NCBI GenBank assembly: GCA_029856145.1
Contig: JAHQWK010000008.1
Span: forward strand, 62,001-126,000
Length of the DNA stretch: 64,000 bases
Origin: Promethearchaeia archaeon
GTDB lineage: Archaea; Asgardarchaeota; Lokiarchaeia; Sigyniarchaeales; SOKP01
Reading direction: 5' to 3'
The translations under genes and the position numbers were made by a program. A model generated the notes under the pieces. The model was given only the letters and a program-made list of their open reading frames with translations, was not told where the DNA came from and did not search any database. Below, in pieces: positions 17,737 through 25,706 of the stretch (within the stretch, counting starts at the first letter, position 1; every line of letters begins with the position of its first letter).

Positions 17737-17892
17737 GTGTGTATAATTTTTTATTCTCTGATCATAAAGTGTGTATTATCATATTTAAATGTTGTGGATC
17801 GAAGTGTGTATTACAAATCACAGAAAATGTGAATATTGTGAAAAGCAATGTTTTAATTATGTTCTATTATCTTTTTTAAAAGTGTGTATTAT
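17737..17892 (+). repeat. Four short direct repeats GTGTGTATTAT
   Basis: Near-identical 11-mers start at 17737 (GTGTGTATAAT), 17769, 17804 and 17882. The first three are spaced 32 and 35 nt; the last is about twice that. The spacing is near three helical turns, as in some protein-binding arrays. No gene is clearly controlled. Confidence 0.5.
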
Positions 17893-18102
17893 AAAAATGA
17901 ATTACACAAAAAAATTCTTAAAAAGTCTAATAATTGCTGATTTGATTCTTTGTTTCTTTAAAAACACTCAATATTATTTTTGATAAATTGACCTATTTAG
18001 GCATTTCTTATGAAATATAAAATTGCAGAAGAAGATCGAGAGAAAAAAAATAGAAAAGAGTCTATAAAAAAGACAATAAAACATTTGGTAGTTCAATATA
18101 AA

Positions 18103-18200
18103 GGGTCAGTTCCCCGACAAGTCCTTTAATAGAATGAGTGGGTGAGGTGAGTATTCAAAGGAATAAATCAGGGAACTGGTGGTATAATTGTGTGTTCAGT
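18103..18200 (+). repeat. Dispersed structured repeat, copy 2
   Basis: A complete copy: outer stem CAGTTCCC / GGGAACTG, inner stem TCCTTT / AAAGGA, conserved loop GGGTGAGGTGAGT, and tail ATTGTGTGTTCAGT. It lies about 75 nt 3' of the minus-strand phosphoribosyltransferase gene. Confidence 0.92.
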
Positions 18201-18274
18201 TCAGTAAATAAGGAAAATATTGATATTTTCTTTGAATTATTGACTTTAAGAAATTAAGATTGAGAGAAGAAGCT

Positions 18275-19372
18275 TTAATATGATTTAAATTCCCATTTAT
18301 CTAAATGCATATACATCGACCTTAGAATACTTGTTGTGTATGGCTCTCCGGATATTTCTTTAATATCTAGGAAAGCTTTTGTTATGTGTTTACAGAACTT
18401 CATACTCTTCATTCTTTTATTTATATAATTAGGACAGTCATGCTTAATAATTCTATTTTTTAAATCAATAAGTAAATTGTAATCTTGTCTCGATCCTGCA
18501 ATAACACTAAAAATTGTTTCACTGTTTACCATACCCCGAGTTTTCAGTTTAACATTCTTAATTTTTCGATTTTCGCGATCTACGTCTAATCTCGAGAAAT
18601 ACGTGATTAAATCCTCAAAACATAATTCTTTTGAACTCATTAATTCAGGGATAGGCCATTTGTCAAAAAGCATGTGCCTTCCAGCGACTAAAATATTAAT
18701 CTCTCCTGCATTTATTTCTTTAAGTGCTCTTGATAGATCCCATACCGTGGACCCAACTGTGAACACATCATCTATTATTAATACATCTTTTTCTTGGAGA
18801 TCATTAACATCTATTTTGTGAACCCCTTGGATATCATTAAATCGTTCTTCTAGTGTTTTTCCTTTATTTTTTCCTGTATCTTTCAATTTAAATGTTTTTT
18901 CAATAATACTTTCTAAATTAAATCCCAATTTTTTCAATTTTTTTAAAAAGGGATTAACAAGGTAAATGCATTGATTTTTCTCGTCTCTATTATACTTAGG
19001 GGGTATCGTTATATATGCTGTATTTTCAAATAAATCAATATTTTGGGTAAAGATGTAGGATAACCCATCTGCTAACAGTTTTCCCGCATATTTTTTAAAT
19101 TTTTCTCCTTTTTTAAATTTTAAAAGAGAAATAAGTTCAGAAAGAATGTTAATCGGGATTTTATAATTACCAATTTCATAAGCATGATATATACCTAATG
19201 TTTTGACTTTGTTAAAATACCATTCCTTAACTATATCGGGTGGAAGTGAGCAATTCAAGCATAAATCTAGACCTTTTTCCACTTGATTCATACACTTTAA
19301 GCAGAAAGGTTCTTGAATTAATCTTATTGGAATTTTCCCCTCGAGATAATAGGTATCCTTAAGATTTGTCAT
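18275..19372 (-). CDS. ComF-like phosphoribosyltransferase paired with DprA-like protein
   Basis: 365 residues. A four-Cys zinc knuckle (C24, C27, C38, C41) precedes a type I phosphoribosyltransferase domain with the PRPP loop VLIIDDVFTVGST at 197-209. A C-terminal extension of about 130 residues is not part of ComF. It follows the dprA-like gene by 25 nt on the same strand, so the two form an operon. Bacterial ComF is tied to DNA uptake; but a phosphoribosyltransferase plus DprA pair also makes up the ShosTA toxin-antitoxin/defence system. Which role applies cannot be decided here. No other competence gene is visible. Confidence 0.78.
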   Translation of the reverse strand: MTNLKDTYYLEGKIPIRLIQEPFCLKCMNQVEKGLDLCLNCSLPPDIVKEWYFNKVKTLGIYHAYEIGNYKIPINILSELISLLKFKKGEKFKKYAGKLLADGLSYIFTQNIDLFENTAYITIPPKYNRDEKNQCIYLVNPFLKKLKKLGFNLESIIEKTFKLKDTGKNKGKTLEERFNDIQGVHKIDVNDLQEKDVLIIDDVFTVGSTVWDLSRALKEINAGEINILVAGRHMLFDKWPIPELMSSKELCFEDLITYFSRLDVDRENRKIKNVKLKTRGMVNSETIFSVIAGSRQDYNLLIDLKNRIIKHDCPNYINKRMKSMKFCKHITKAFLDIKEISGEPYTTSILRSMYMHLDKWEFKSY

Positions 19373-19397
19373 TTATGTTTCAAGAAAAAGAAAGTTA

Positions 19398-20408
19398 CTA
19401 ATATTTAAAAAGATTAGTTTGAACAACTGAATCTTTTTCTTTAGATTTTATTTGCTCTCTTTCTTCATATTCGAATAAGAGCATTTCTGCTATATAATCA
19501 ACATCATTTACATTACTAATTTTAGCTCCCCCCTTCTCCTTGATGATTTTGTTAGGAACATAAGCTTGCTCACATTCTTCAATTGGTTCTACTGCGATTG
19601 CTGGTTTTCCTTGTTCATCCCCAAAGCGTAACTGCCATTGAGTTCCACTAAACTTGTTTCCTTCCACAACAATATTTCCTAACCCTAATCCGCTTGTAAT
19701 TCGGTTCCTTATCTGCAATGCGCGTTTAGTTACGCTTTTGTAAGGGAATCTTTCAGATATTAAAGCTCCATTTGTCACAAGTTCCTTCACTAGTCTTTGA
19801 TTTTCTTTAGGATAAAGATTTAATATTCCGGAGGCAATAACACCTATAGCTCTCCCCCCGTTTTCAAGAGCACTCTCTATTGCGATTGTGTCGATACCTC
19901 TTGCGAATCCGCTGACAACCGTAAATCCTAATTCTGAGAATCTTTTTGCTATTGATCTTGCCATTTCTTTTCCATATTTTGTTGGATTTCTGGAGCCAAT
20001 AATTGCAACTGCTTTAAAATCTTGAGGATTAATTTCACCTTTTATAAATATTAGTTTTGGAGGTTGCTTAAGGAATTTTAAAATGGGAGGGTATCCTGTA
20101 TCAAAATAACTGAAACATTTTATTTGATTACTTTCACAAATTCTTAAATCTTGTTCTATTCTGTTAAAAACCTTGTTACTTTTTCTTTTTCCGAATTTGG
20201 TTATTTTCTCATCAAGCCCTCTAATTTGGGCGTTAAAATTGGTTTTTAAGCTTAGAAGGAATGACTTAAACTTATTTTCAGAAAAAGAAACAATTTCATT
20301 AAAGGAAAAGTCGTTCTTCTTAATGATTTTCAGGACAGATAACGGGAGTGATACTTCTCTACTTAAAAAAATGTAATCAATTAAATTTGACTGTTCCAGA
20401 ATTATCAC
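19398..20408 (-). CDS. dprA: DprA/Smf-like Rossmann protein
   Basis: 336 residues. A helical N-terminal region of about 100 residues precedes the DprA Rossmann-type fold, with the signatures VAIIGSRNPT (134-143), SGFARGIDTIA (166-176), GVIASGILNLYP (189-200) and SERFP (218-222). DprA binds single-stranded DNA in bacterial transformation; close homologues act as antitoxin-like partners in ShosTA defence operons. It is the first gene of a two-gene operon with the phosphoribosyltransferase. The C-terminal 60 residues carry no DprA winged helix that I can recognise. Confidence 0.85.
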   Translation of the reverse strand: MIILEQSNLIDYIFLSREVSLPLSVLKIIKKNDFSFNEIVSFSENKFKSFLLSLKTNFNAQIRGLDEKITKFGKRKSNKVFNRIEQDLRICESNQIKCFSYFDTGYPPILKFLKQPPKLIFIKGEINPQDFKAVAIIGSRNPTKYGKEMARSIAKRFSELGFTVVSGFARGIDTIAIESALENGGRAIGVIASGILNLYPKENQRLVKELVTNGALISERFPYKSVTKRALQIRNRITSGLGLGNIVVEGNKFSGTQWQLRFGDEQGKPAIAVEPIEECEQAYVPNKIIKEKGGAKISNVNDVDYIAEMLLFEYEEREQIKSKEKDSVVQTNLFKY

Positions 20409-20819
20409 ACTATTTGGAAGCTAAAAATTGTATAAAACTATATACAGAGAGTAAGTTTTTTAATCTTCTTATTCATTAATGATTAATTTTCAATATAAGA
20501 TTAATCATTAATCTTTTTAAATTGTTTTTCTTTACCGAATCTTCTTTTTAATTTATACTTATAAAAATTAATTGAACAAAAAGCTTATCATTTTCTTTTA
20601 TACACATAGTTCCAGATATTATGTTGTATAATAAATTAGACAAGAGAAAAGTAAAAGGGTCAGTTCCCCGACAAGTCCTTTAATAGAATGAGTAGGTGAG
20701 GTGAGTATTCGAAGGAATGAATCAGGGAACTGATGGTAGAATTGTGTGTTCAGTAAATGTGATTTTATTAGAAAAAATAAAAGTAAGATTTTTTACGCAT
20801 TGGCTAAATTCTACATATA
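20409..20819. other. 411-nt intergenic region with repeat copy 3
   Basis: Upstream of dprA there is only AT-rich sequence with a TTAATCATTAATC-type inverted word near 20475-20512. Repeat copy 3 occupies 20657-20754. No gene is seen. Confidence 0.4.
20657..20754 (+). repeat. Dispersed structured repeat, copy 3
   Basis: A complete 98-nt copy. The inner stem keeps TCCTT / AAGGA, while ATTCAAAGG reads ATTCGAAGG here. It lies about 65 nt 3' of the first LRR gene. Confidence 0.92.
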
Positions 20820-21854
20820 TTATTCTTTTGAAGATGGATAATCACACTTAGTAGTTGGTTTAGTTTTCAATGCCAAGCGTTCTCGTTTCCAATCTTCTAT
20901 TCCCACGACTTTAAGGTTTTTTAAGAGTTCAAGTCCCTCAAAATTTTCAACAGGATTATCCCATAAACTTAGTTCCCTTAAATTAACTAAATTCTCAACA
21001 TTTTGCGTCTGCATTATTTTATTGTTGCTTAAATCTAAGTCTTCTAATTTCCATAACGAATCTAACCCCTCAATCTCAGAAATTTTGTTTTGTGCTAAGC
21101 TCAATCGCTTTAAATTTAGCAGACTTTCCAATCCTTTTATCTTAGAAATTTCATTTGCATCCAAATACAAATATTCCAAATTCTTAAGACTTTCTAGACC
21201 TTGTATTTCTTTAATTTTATTAGCACCAAGAATTAATTCTTTTAAATTACGTAAATTCTCAAGACCTTTTATCTTAGAAATTTCATTTCTATCTAAATAC
21301 AGATATTCTAAGTTCCTGAGACTCTCTAAACCTTCTAGTTCTTTAATTTTATTAGAACTGAGAATTAATTTCTTCAAATTATTTAAATTCTCAAGACCTT
21401 TGATTTCTGTAATATTATTCTCGTGAATGTTTAAAATCTCTAATTTTCTGAGCTCCTCCAGCCCTTTTATCTCAGTAATTTCATTTTGAGTGAGAATTAA
21501 CTTTTTTAAGCTAATTAAAGTGCCAAGCCCTTCTATATTTTTGATGGGATTACCATGATAATTAGCATCTCCAAAGTATAAACCTTCTAATTTCCTAAGG
21601 TTCGCTATTCCTTCAACCTTGGTAACGTAGTTCCCACTTATGTTTAAGAATTTTAGGTCTGTAAGATTCTCAAGATTCTCAAGTTTATCAATAATATTTC
21701 CCATAAGATACAATACTTCTAAATTATTCAATGTATCCAACCCCTCAACCTCAGAAAGACTACACGGAATAGTTATAAGCTCTAACTTATTATTATGAGC
21801 AAAATATTTTTTTCCTCGAATAATAGCATACTCTTCAGAATTTTTATCTGCCAT
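20820..21854 (-). CDS. Leucine-rich-repeat protein (22-residue type)
   Basis: About 344 residues built almost wholly of 22-residue LRRs (pattern LxxLxxLxLxxNxIxxIxGLExL), about a dozen units, of the SDS22/internalin kind. A short N-terminal cap and a C-terminal cap (VGIEDWKRERLALKT) enclose them. There is no signal peptide or membrane helix, so it is probably cytosolic and binds a protein partner. The frame is open 8 codons further to an ATG at 21878. A TATA box only a few bases upstream of that codon makes the ATG at 21854 more likely, on a nearly leaderless mRNA. It is a close paralogue of 22127-23170, including caps and flanks. Confidence 0.85.
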   Translation of the reverse strand: MADKNSEEYAIIRGKKYFAHNNKLELITIPCSLSEVEGLDTLNNLEVLYLMGNIIDKLENLENLTDLKFLNISGNYVTKVEGIANLRKLEGLYFGDANYHGNPIKNIEGLGTLISLKKLILTQNEITEIKGLEELRKLEILNIHENNITEIKGLENLNNLKKLILSSNKIKELEGLESLRNLEYLYLDRNEISKIKGLENLRNLKELILGANKIKEIQGLESLKNLEYLYLDANEISKIKGLESLLNLKRLSLAQNKISEIEGLDSLWKLEDLDLSNNKIMQTQNVENLVNLRELSLWDNPVENFEGLELLKNLKVVGIEDWKRERLALKTKPTTKCDYPSSKE

Positions 21855-21881
21855 CTCCAAGATATTTTTACGAAACATACC

Positions 21882-21893
21882 TATATATATTTA
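21882..21893 (-). promoter_or_regulatory. TATA box of LRR gene 1
   Basis: Minus-sense AAATATATATA, with the flanking AGTTATCACTGCCCAT shared with the second LRR gene. It is about 34 nt ahead of the ATG at 21854 and sets the choice of start. Confidence 0.6.
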
Positions 21894-21967
21894 TGGGCAG
21901 TGATAACTATGAGAGTTCCATAAAAATAAAGAAATTAATTATTTCTAATATTCTTTAAAAAAGTAAA

Positions 21968-22063
21968 GGGTCAGTTCCCCGAAAAGTCCTTGAATAAAAC
22001 GAGTGGATGAGGTGAGTATTCAACGGAAAGGCGCAGGGAACTGGTGATAGAATTGTGTGTTCA
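21968..22063 (+). repeat. Dispersed structured repeat, copy 4
   Basis: Complete but the most diverged copy. The inner stem is now TTGAAT / ATTCAA, with TCC / GGA outside a bulge, so pairing is kept although the bases changed. The outer stem is unchanged. It lies about 63 nt 3' of the second LRR gene. Confidence 0.92.
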
Positions 22064-22126
22064 TGTTATCAAATTTAATTTTACTAGAAAAAATAAAAGT
22101 AAGATTACTTACGCATTAGCTAAATT

Positions 22127-23170
22127 TTACGTATAATATTCTTTTGAAGATGGATAATCACACTTAGTAGTTGGTTTAGTTTTCAATGCCAAACGCTCTC
22201 GTTTCCAATCTTCTATTCCCACGAATCGAAGATTTTTCAAGGAATTAAGCCCTCCAAACTCTTCAATAGGATTTTTCTCTAAAGTGATTACTTCTAAATT
22301 TGCTAAATTCTCAAGACCTTGAATTTGGGTTATGTTGTTCTCATCTAGCGCTAGACTTTCTAACTTCCATAACGAATCTAACCCCTCAATCTCAGAAATC
22401 TTGTTTTGTGTTAAACTCAATCGCTTCAAATTTAGTAGACCTTCCAACCCTTTTATCTTAGAAATTTGATTTCGTTCTAATTCTAAATGCTGCAAATTCC
22501 TGAGGTTATTTAAACCTTTGATTTCTTTAATTTTATTAGATTCAAGAACTAATTGTTTTAGATTGCTTAATTTATCAAGACCTTTGATCTCTGAAATTTT
22601 ATTCATGCCTAAATCTAATAATTCCAATTTTTTAAGGTTATCTAAACCTTTTATTTCCCTAATTTCATTAAGACCGAGATATAATTCTCTCAAATTGCTT
22701 AGTTTATCAAGACCTTTAATTTCTGTTATTTTATTTTGATCTAATTGTAAGATCTCTAAATTTCTAAGGTATTCTAACCCCTTTATCTCAAATATTTCAT
22801 TTTGAAAGAAAGAAAGCTTCTTTAAGTTGGTTAACGTGTTTAATCCTTTAATTTCTGAAATGGGATTGCCATGATTATTACCGTCTCCAAACCATAAAGT
22901 CTCTAGATTCGTTAAATTTTCTAAACCTTCGATATCAGTAATATAATTTCCACTTAAAATCAAAAGCTTTAAGTTCGTGAGGGCCTTTAGATTTTCAAGT
23001 CTCTCAATGCTATTAGTATTGAGAACCAATGTTCTTAAATTTTCTAAATTCTCGAGGCCTTCAATTTCAGAAAGACTACATGTGACATCAATGAGCTCTA
23101 ATACATTATCACAAATAAAATGTTTCTTTCCACGAATAAGAACATATTCCTCAGAATTTTTGTCTGCCAT
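22127..23170 (-). CDS. Leucine-rich-repeat protein (22-residue type), paralogue
   Basis: About 347 residues, the same plan as the LRR gene downstream: N-terminal cap with MADKNSEEY, about a dozen 22-residue LRRs, and the same C-terminal cap with DWKRERLALKTKPTTK. The central repeats differ between the two copies while both ends are almost identical, as expected for duplicates that vary their binding surface. The frame extends to a GTG at 23194, but the ATG at 23170, equivalent to the start chosen for the other copy, is preferred because the TATA box lies only about 5-15 nt before the GTG. Function unknown; protein binding is inferred from the fold. Confidence 0.85.
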   Translation of the reverse strand: MADKNSEEYVLIRGKKHFICDNVLELIDVTCSLSEIEGLENLENLRTLVLNTNSIERLENLKALTNLKLLILSGNYITDIEGLENLTNLETLWFGDGNNHGNPISEIKGLNTLTNLKKLSFFQNEIFEIKGLEYLRNLEILQLDQNKITEIKGLDKLSNLRELYLGLNEIREIKGLDNLKKLELLDLGMNKISEIKGLDKLSNLKQLVLESNKIKEIKGLNNLRNLQHLELERNQISKIKGLEGLLNLKRLSLTQNKISEIEGLDSLWKLESLALDENNITQIQGLENLANLEVITLEKNPIEEFGGLNSLKNLRFVGIEDWKRERLALKTKPTTKCDYPSSKEYYT

Positions 23171-23197
23171 CTCTAAGATATTTTTACGAAGCACACC

Positions 23198-23209
23198 TAT
23201 ATATATTTA
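23198..23209 (-). promoter_or_regulatory. TATA box of LRR gene 2
   Basis: Minus-sense AAATATATATA, inside an upstream block of about 90 nt that is nearly identical to the one before LRR gene 1. About 34 nt from the ATG at 23170. Confidence 0.6.
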
Positions 23210-23283
23210 TGGGCAGTGATAACTATGAGAATTCCATAAAAATAAGGAAATTAATCATTTCTAATATTCTTTTAAAAAGTAGA

Positions 23284-23380
23284 AGGTCAGTTCCCCGACA
23301 AGTCCTTTAATAGAATGAGTGGGTGAGGTGAGTATTCAAAGGAATGAATCAGGGAACTGATGATAGAATTGTGTGTTCAG
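23284..23380 (+). repeat. Dispersed structured repeat, copy 5
   Basis: A complete copy with the inner stem TCCTTT / AAAGGA and the loop GGGTGAGGTGAGTATT. It lies 44 nt 3' of the 88-residue minus-strand gene, whose Shine-Dalgarno region shares TGAGGTGAGTA with this loop. Confidence 0.92.
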
Positions 23381-23424
23381 CTCAGTAATTTTGAATTTAC
23401 CAGAAAAAATAAAAGTAAGATTAC

Positions 23425-23691
23425 TTACGCATTAGCCAAATATTCGTTTAGCACGATGTTTAATTCTACTTCTGAGTTTTGGATCTTCTTCAACAGATTC
23501 CTCAGTCCATACTCATTTAATAGTAGCTCGATGAGATTCTTATAAACTGCGGTAATATTATCTTTACCAGCTTCATAATAAAATTTATCATCACTAAGGG
23601 TAAGATCTAAAAGATCATATAAACCTTTCAAGGCGTCCTTTATATTTTCAAAATTCCTTACTGCTTTTTCTTTCGTTTTTGAACTATTCAT
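23425..23691 (-). CDS. Small helical protein of unknown function
   Basis: 88 residues, strongly helical and charged, rich in Leu, Asn and Lys, without cysteines or membrane segment. No family is recognised. The start is firm: TTGAGGTGAG lies about 9 nt before the ATG. The promoter has a TATA box enclosed by a perfect 9-bp inverted repeat, which suggests tight repression, perhaps by the product itself. A copy of the last residues (VLNEYLANA) followed by repeat copy 6 occurs on the other strand at 30981-31013. The sequence CTAATGCGTAAGT around its stop is also found 3' of both LRR genes. Confidence 0.65.
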   Translation of the reverse strand: MNSSKTKEKAVRNFENIKDALKGLYDLLDLTLSDDKFYYEAGKDNITAVYKNLIELLLNEYGLRNLLKKIQNSEVELNIVLNEYLANA

Positions 23692-23721
23692 TTAACTTAC
23701 TCACCTCAATATTATTATGTA

Positions 23722-23747
23722 AATGATCATATATAAAGATGATCATT
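23722..23747 (-). promoter_or_regulatory. TATA box inside a perfect inverted repeat (operator)
   Basis: AATGATCAT and ATGATCATT flank an 8-nt spacer that is the TATA element (CTTTATAT in minus sense). A protein bound to both arms would cover the TATA box and shut off the 88-residue gene. The arms are perfect over 9 bp each. Confidence 0.65.
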
Positions 23748-23958
23748 ATGCATAATTTTTCCGTCGTAGAACATATATCAGTATAGTGGGATTGATCACC
23801 CCTCGTCGATCTCAATTATATTTTTTTTACTAATTTAATCATTGAAGGAAATCTCAATTATAATGATGTCAATATACATTAATTTCGATAGCGAAGATTG
23901 ATCATTAATAACGAAAATCATTAATTGATATTGATTTTTGATTGAAAAACAAAATTAA

Positions 23959-24198
23959 AAAAAAGAATTAATTTCTGTATTATTCTCTTTAGGTTCTGGT
24001 TTAATAGCATTATTACTTGCGAAATATACTGTATTATATCTCGGAGGTCATGGGAAAACACCAAAAAATCAACCTACAGGGAATCTAAAAGGTTTTAAAC
24101 AGGATGATAAAAGCACTGCTGCACTATTATTTGGCATTGGGAGTTTATTGATGGGAATGTTATTTCTAGAACTAGGTTGTGCCTTGGCTGACGAATAA
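23959..24198 (+). pseudogene. Headless membrane-protein fragment
   Basis: An open frame without any ATG, GTG or TTG near its front encodes about 77 residues with two hydrophobic segments (LGSGLIALLLAKYTVLYLGG and ALLFGIGSLLMGMLFLEL) and a hydrophilic loop, ending in a proper TAA. The protein-like sequence without a start suggests the 3' end of a lost gene, or use of a rare start codon. Family unknown. Confidence 0.45.
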
Positions 24199-24361
24199 AA
24201 AATCTCAAAAAATAATTTATAAAAAACATTTTTTTTATATATAAATATAAGTCTCTTAATTTTCAATTTATAAATAAAGACACAAACAAATTGATCTAAT
24301 TTAAGATTGAAAAACCTTTATGAAAATAAATCATAATCATTAAAAATTAAAAATTAGAAGC

Positions 24362-25339
24362 ATGAAAATAAAAATAAGAACAGCAAAATATAAACATAGT
24401 GGAGAACCTTTACAATTTAAAAAAATTGATATAGAATGTAAAGGCGCAGGAGTAAAAGAGGATCCATTTATATTGGATTCTTCTTCAGATATCCCTAATG
24501 ATTTTGAAATATTAGAATCTAAAGTACACATAATTATAAAAAATTGTCATGTTAACTCTTTAGTGTTAGGATATTCTAAGAACATCACTATAAAAGAGTG
24601 TTCTTTTAGAGCTGTATTTTTATACCATTGTGCTGATATAACAATAAATAAATGTCATATTAATTTTATGACTCTCAATGTATGTCGAAATTGCTTATTA
24701 AAGAATTCAAAATTCGATACAGAATTCAAGATATTTAAATGTTATAACAACACATTTAAAGCATGTGAATGGGATATATTTTTTGATTCAAATGACTTAA
24801 GTAGAGGAAATATCCTTGAAAGTATTGATGATCCTTTTATTGAAGATATCTTAGAAATACAAAAACCTTTAGTAAAAACAACAGATTCGTTTGCTATTTC
24901 AACATCTACTTTTTGGCATGGCGTTATTTTAAAAGATATCGAATGTCAAGGAACTGGAACAGTAAAGGATCCCATTATAATTGATAATTCAAATGTAAAA
25001 AAAATTGACCTAAAAGATATTGTAATATACCATAATAGACATCATGTTATCTTTAGAAACTTAACATTAAAAAAAATAAAGATATATGACAGTAAACATG
25101 TGACACTTGAAGGTTGTGATATTTCAAAGTCAATTCATCTAAAATTTTGTTCAGATATTAAAATTAGATCAATTTCAATGAAATTATTAAAATTTGGTGC
25201 ATGTCAAGATACATTCGTAGAAAACTCTGAAATTAAAGAACTTGATATATATAAAGGATATGAAGGATTTGTAAATTTAAGTAAATGTACTTTTAATAAA
25301 ACAAACGAAAACACTATTAAACATATCATATTTTCTTAG
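24362..25339 (+). CDS. Right-handed beta-helix-like repeat protein
   Basis: 325 residues with short repeating strands of the form N-I-T-I-K-x-C-x-F / x-V-T-L-E-G-C-D-I, typical of parallel beta-helix proteins. It consists of two similar halves: DIECKGAGVKEDPFILD near residue 23 and DIECQGTGTVKDPIIID near 197 each open a series of coils. A related gene at 28245 has the same opening motif (DIECEGEGTEEDPLIII) plus a membrane anchor. Cys-rich coils could stack or bind metal. No catalytic residues are evident and no signal peptide is seen. A binding or structural role is inferred. Confidence 0.65.
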   Translation: MKIKIRTAKYKHSGEPLQFKKIDIECKGAGVKEDPFILDSSSDIPNDFEILESKVHIIIKNCHVNSLVLGYSKNITIKECSFRAVFLYHCADITINKCHINFMTLNVCRNCLLKNSKFDTEFKIFKCYNNTFKACEWDIFFDSNDLSRGNILESIDDPFIEDILEIQKPLVKTTDSFAISTSTFWHGVILKDIECQGTGTVKDPIIIDNSNVKKIDLKDIVIYHNRHHVIFRNLTLKKIKIYDSKHVTLEGCDISKSIHLKFCSDIKIRSISMKLLKFGACQDTFVENSEIKELDIYKGYEGFVNLSKCTFNKTNENTIKHIIFS

Positions 25340-25364
25340 AGAGATACAAAGGTTCATTTTTTTT

Positions 25365-25619
25365 TTAAATCTTAGCTACTATTTCCGAATCTCTTTTTTT
25401 CAATTTTTCACTGACAATTTCTATATAGTATAAAAATAAACGTCCAGTTAAATTAATGATAAATGAGGAAATTGTTAGATAACTTAGATTATTAGCTCCT
25501 CTGCCTTCCCCTCTAATACCGATAAAATTAAAGTTCCAATCATATAAAACATCACTGTTATTAGCTTCTATTATAATAATAATTGATATAGTTGTAAGAA
25601 TTATACAAGAAAGTGATGC
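25365..25619 (-). pseudogene. Headless membrane-protein fragment (minus strand)
   Basis: An 84-codon open frame with no start codon after the upstream TAG. It encodes hydrophobic IILTTISIIIII, then a polar loop (YDWNFNFIGIRGEGRG), then SYLTISSFIINLTGRLFLYY and a charged tail ending KRDSEIVAKI. This is a coherent membrane-protein end lacking its beginning. Family unknown. Confidence 0.45.
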
Positions 25620-25706
25620 CTAGTTAATCAAAAATAATATTTTCGTCAAGGAAAAATTACAATATCTAAATATAATGCTAAATATTTTAATTTCAAAACA
25701 AGAGAC

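Larger units (their letters stand above)
17324..18274. other. 950-nt gene-poor stretch
   Basis: Between the surface protein and the phosphoribosyltransferase gene. It holds a repeat-arm fragment, the possible 32-residue peptide, a cluster of four GTGTGTATTA-like words at 17737, 17769, 17804 and 17882, and repeat copy 2. A 64-codon plus-strand frame starting at 17789 overlaps the word cluster and is not considered real. Confidence 0.45.

Noticed and set aside
17789..17983. 64-codon plus-strand frame.
   Set aside because: It overlaps the GTGTGTATTA word cluster, has no Shine-Dalgarno and has an improbable composition.
18275..20408. Classical competence operon (ComF and DprA for DNA uptake).
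   Set aside because: Not excluded, but no ComEC, pilus or other uptake genes are in the window, so competence is not asserted.
18103..23380. CRISPR array, because of several similar repeats.
   Set aside because: Copies are about 98 nt long, 1.2 to 2.5 kb apart with genes between, and no cas genes are present.
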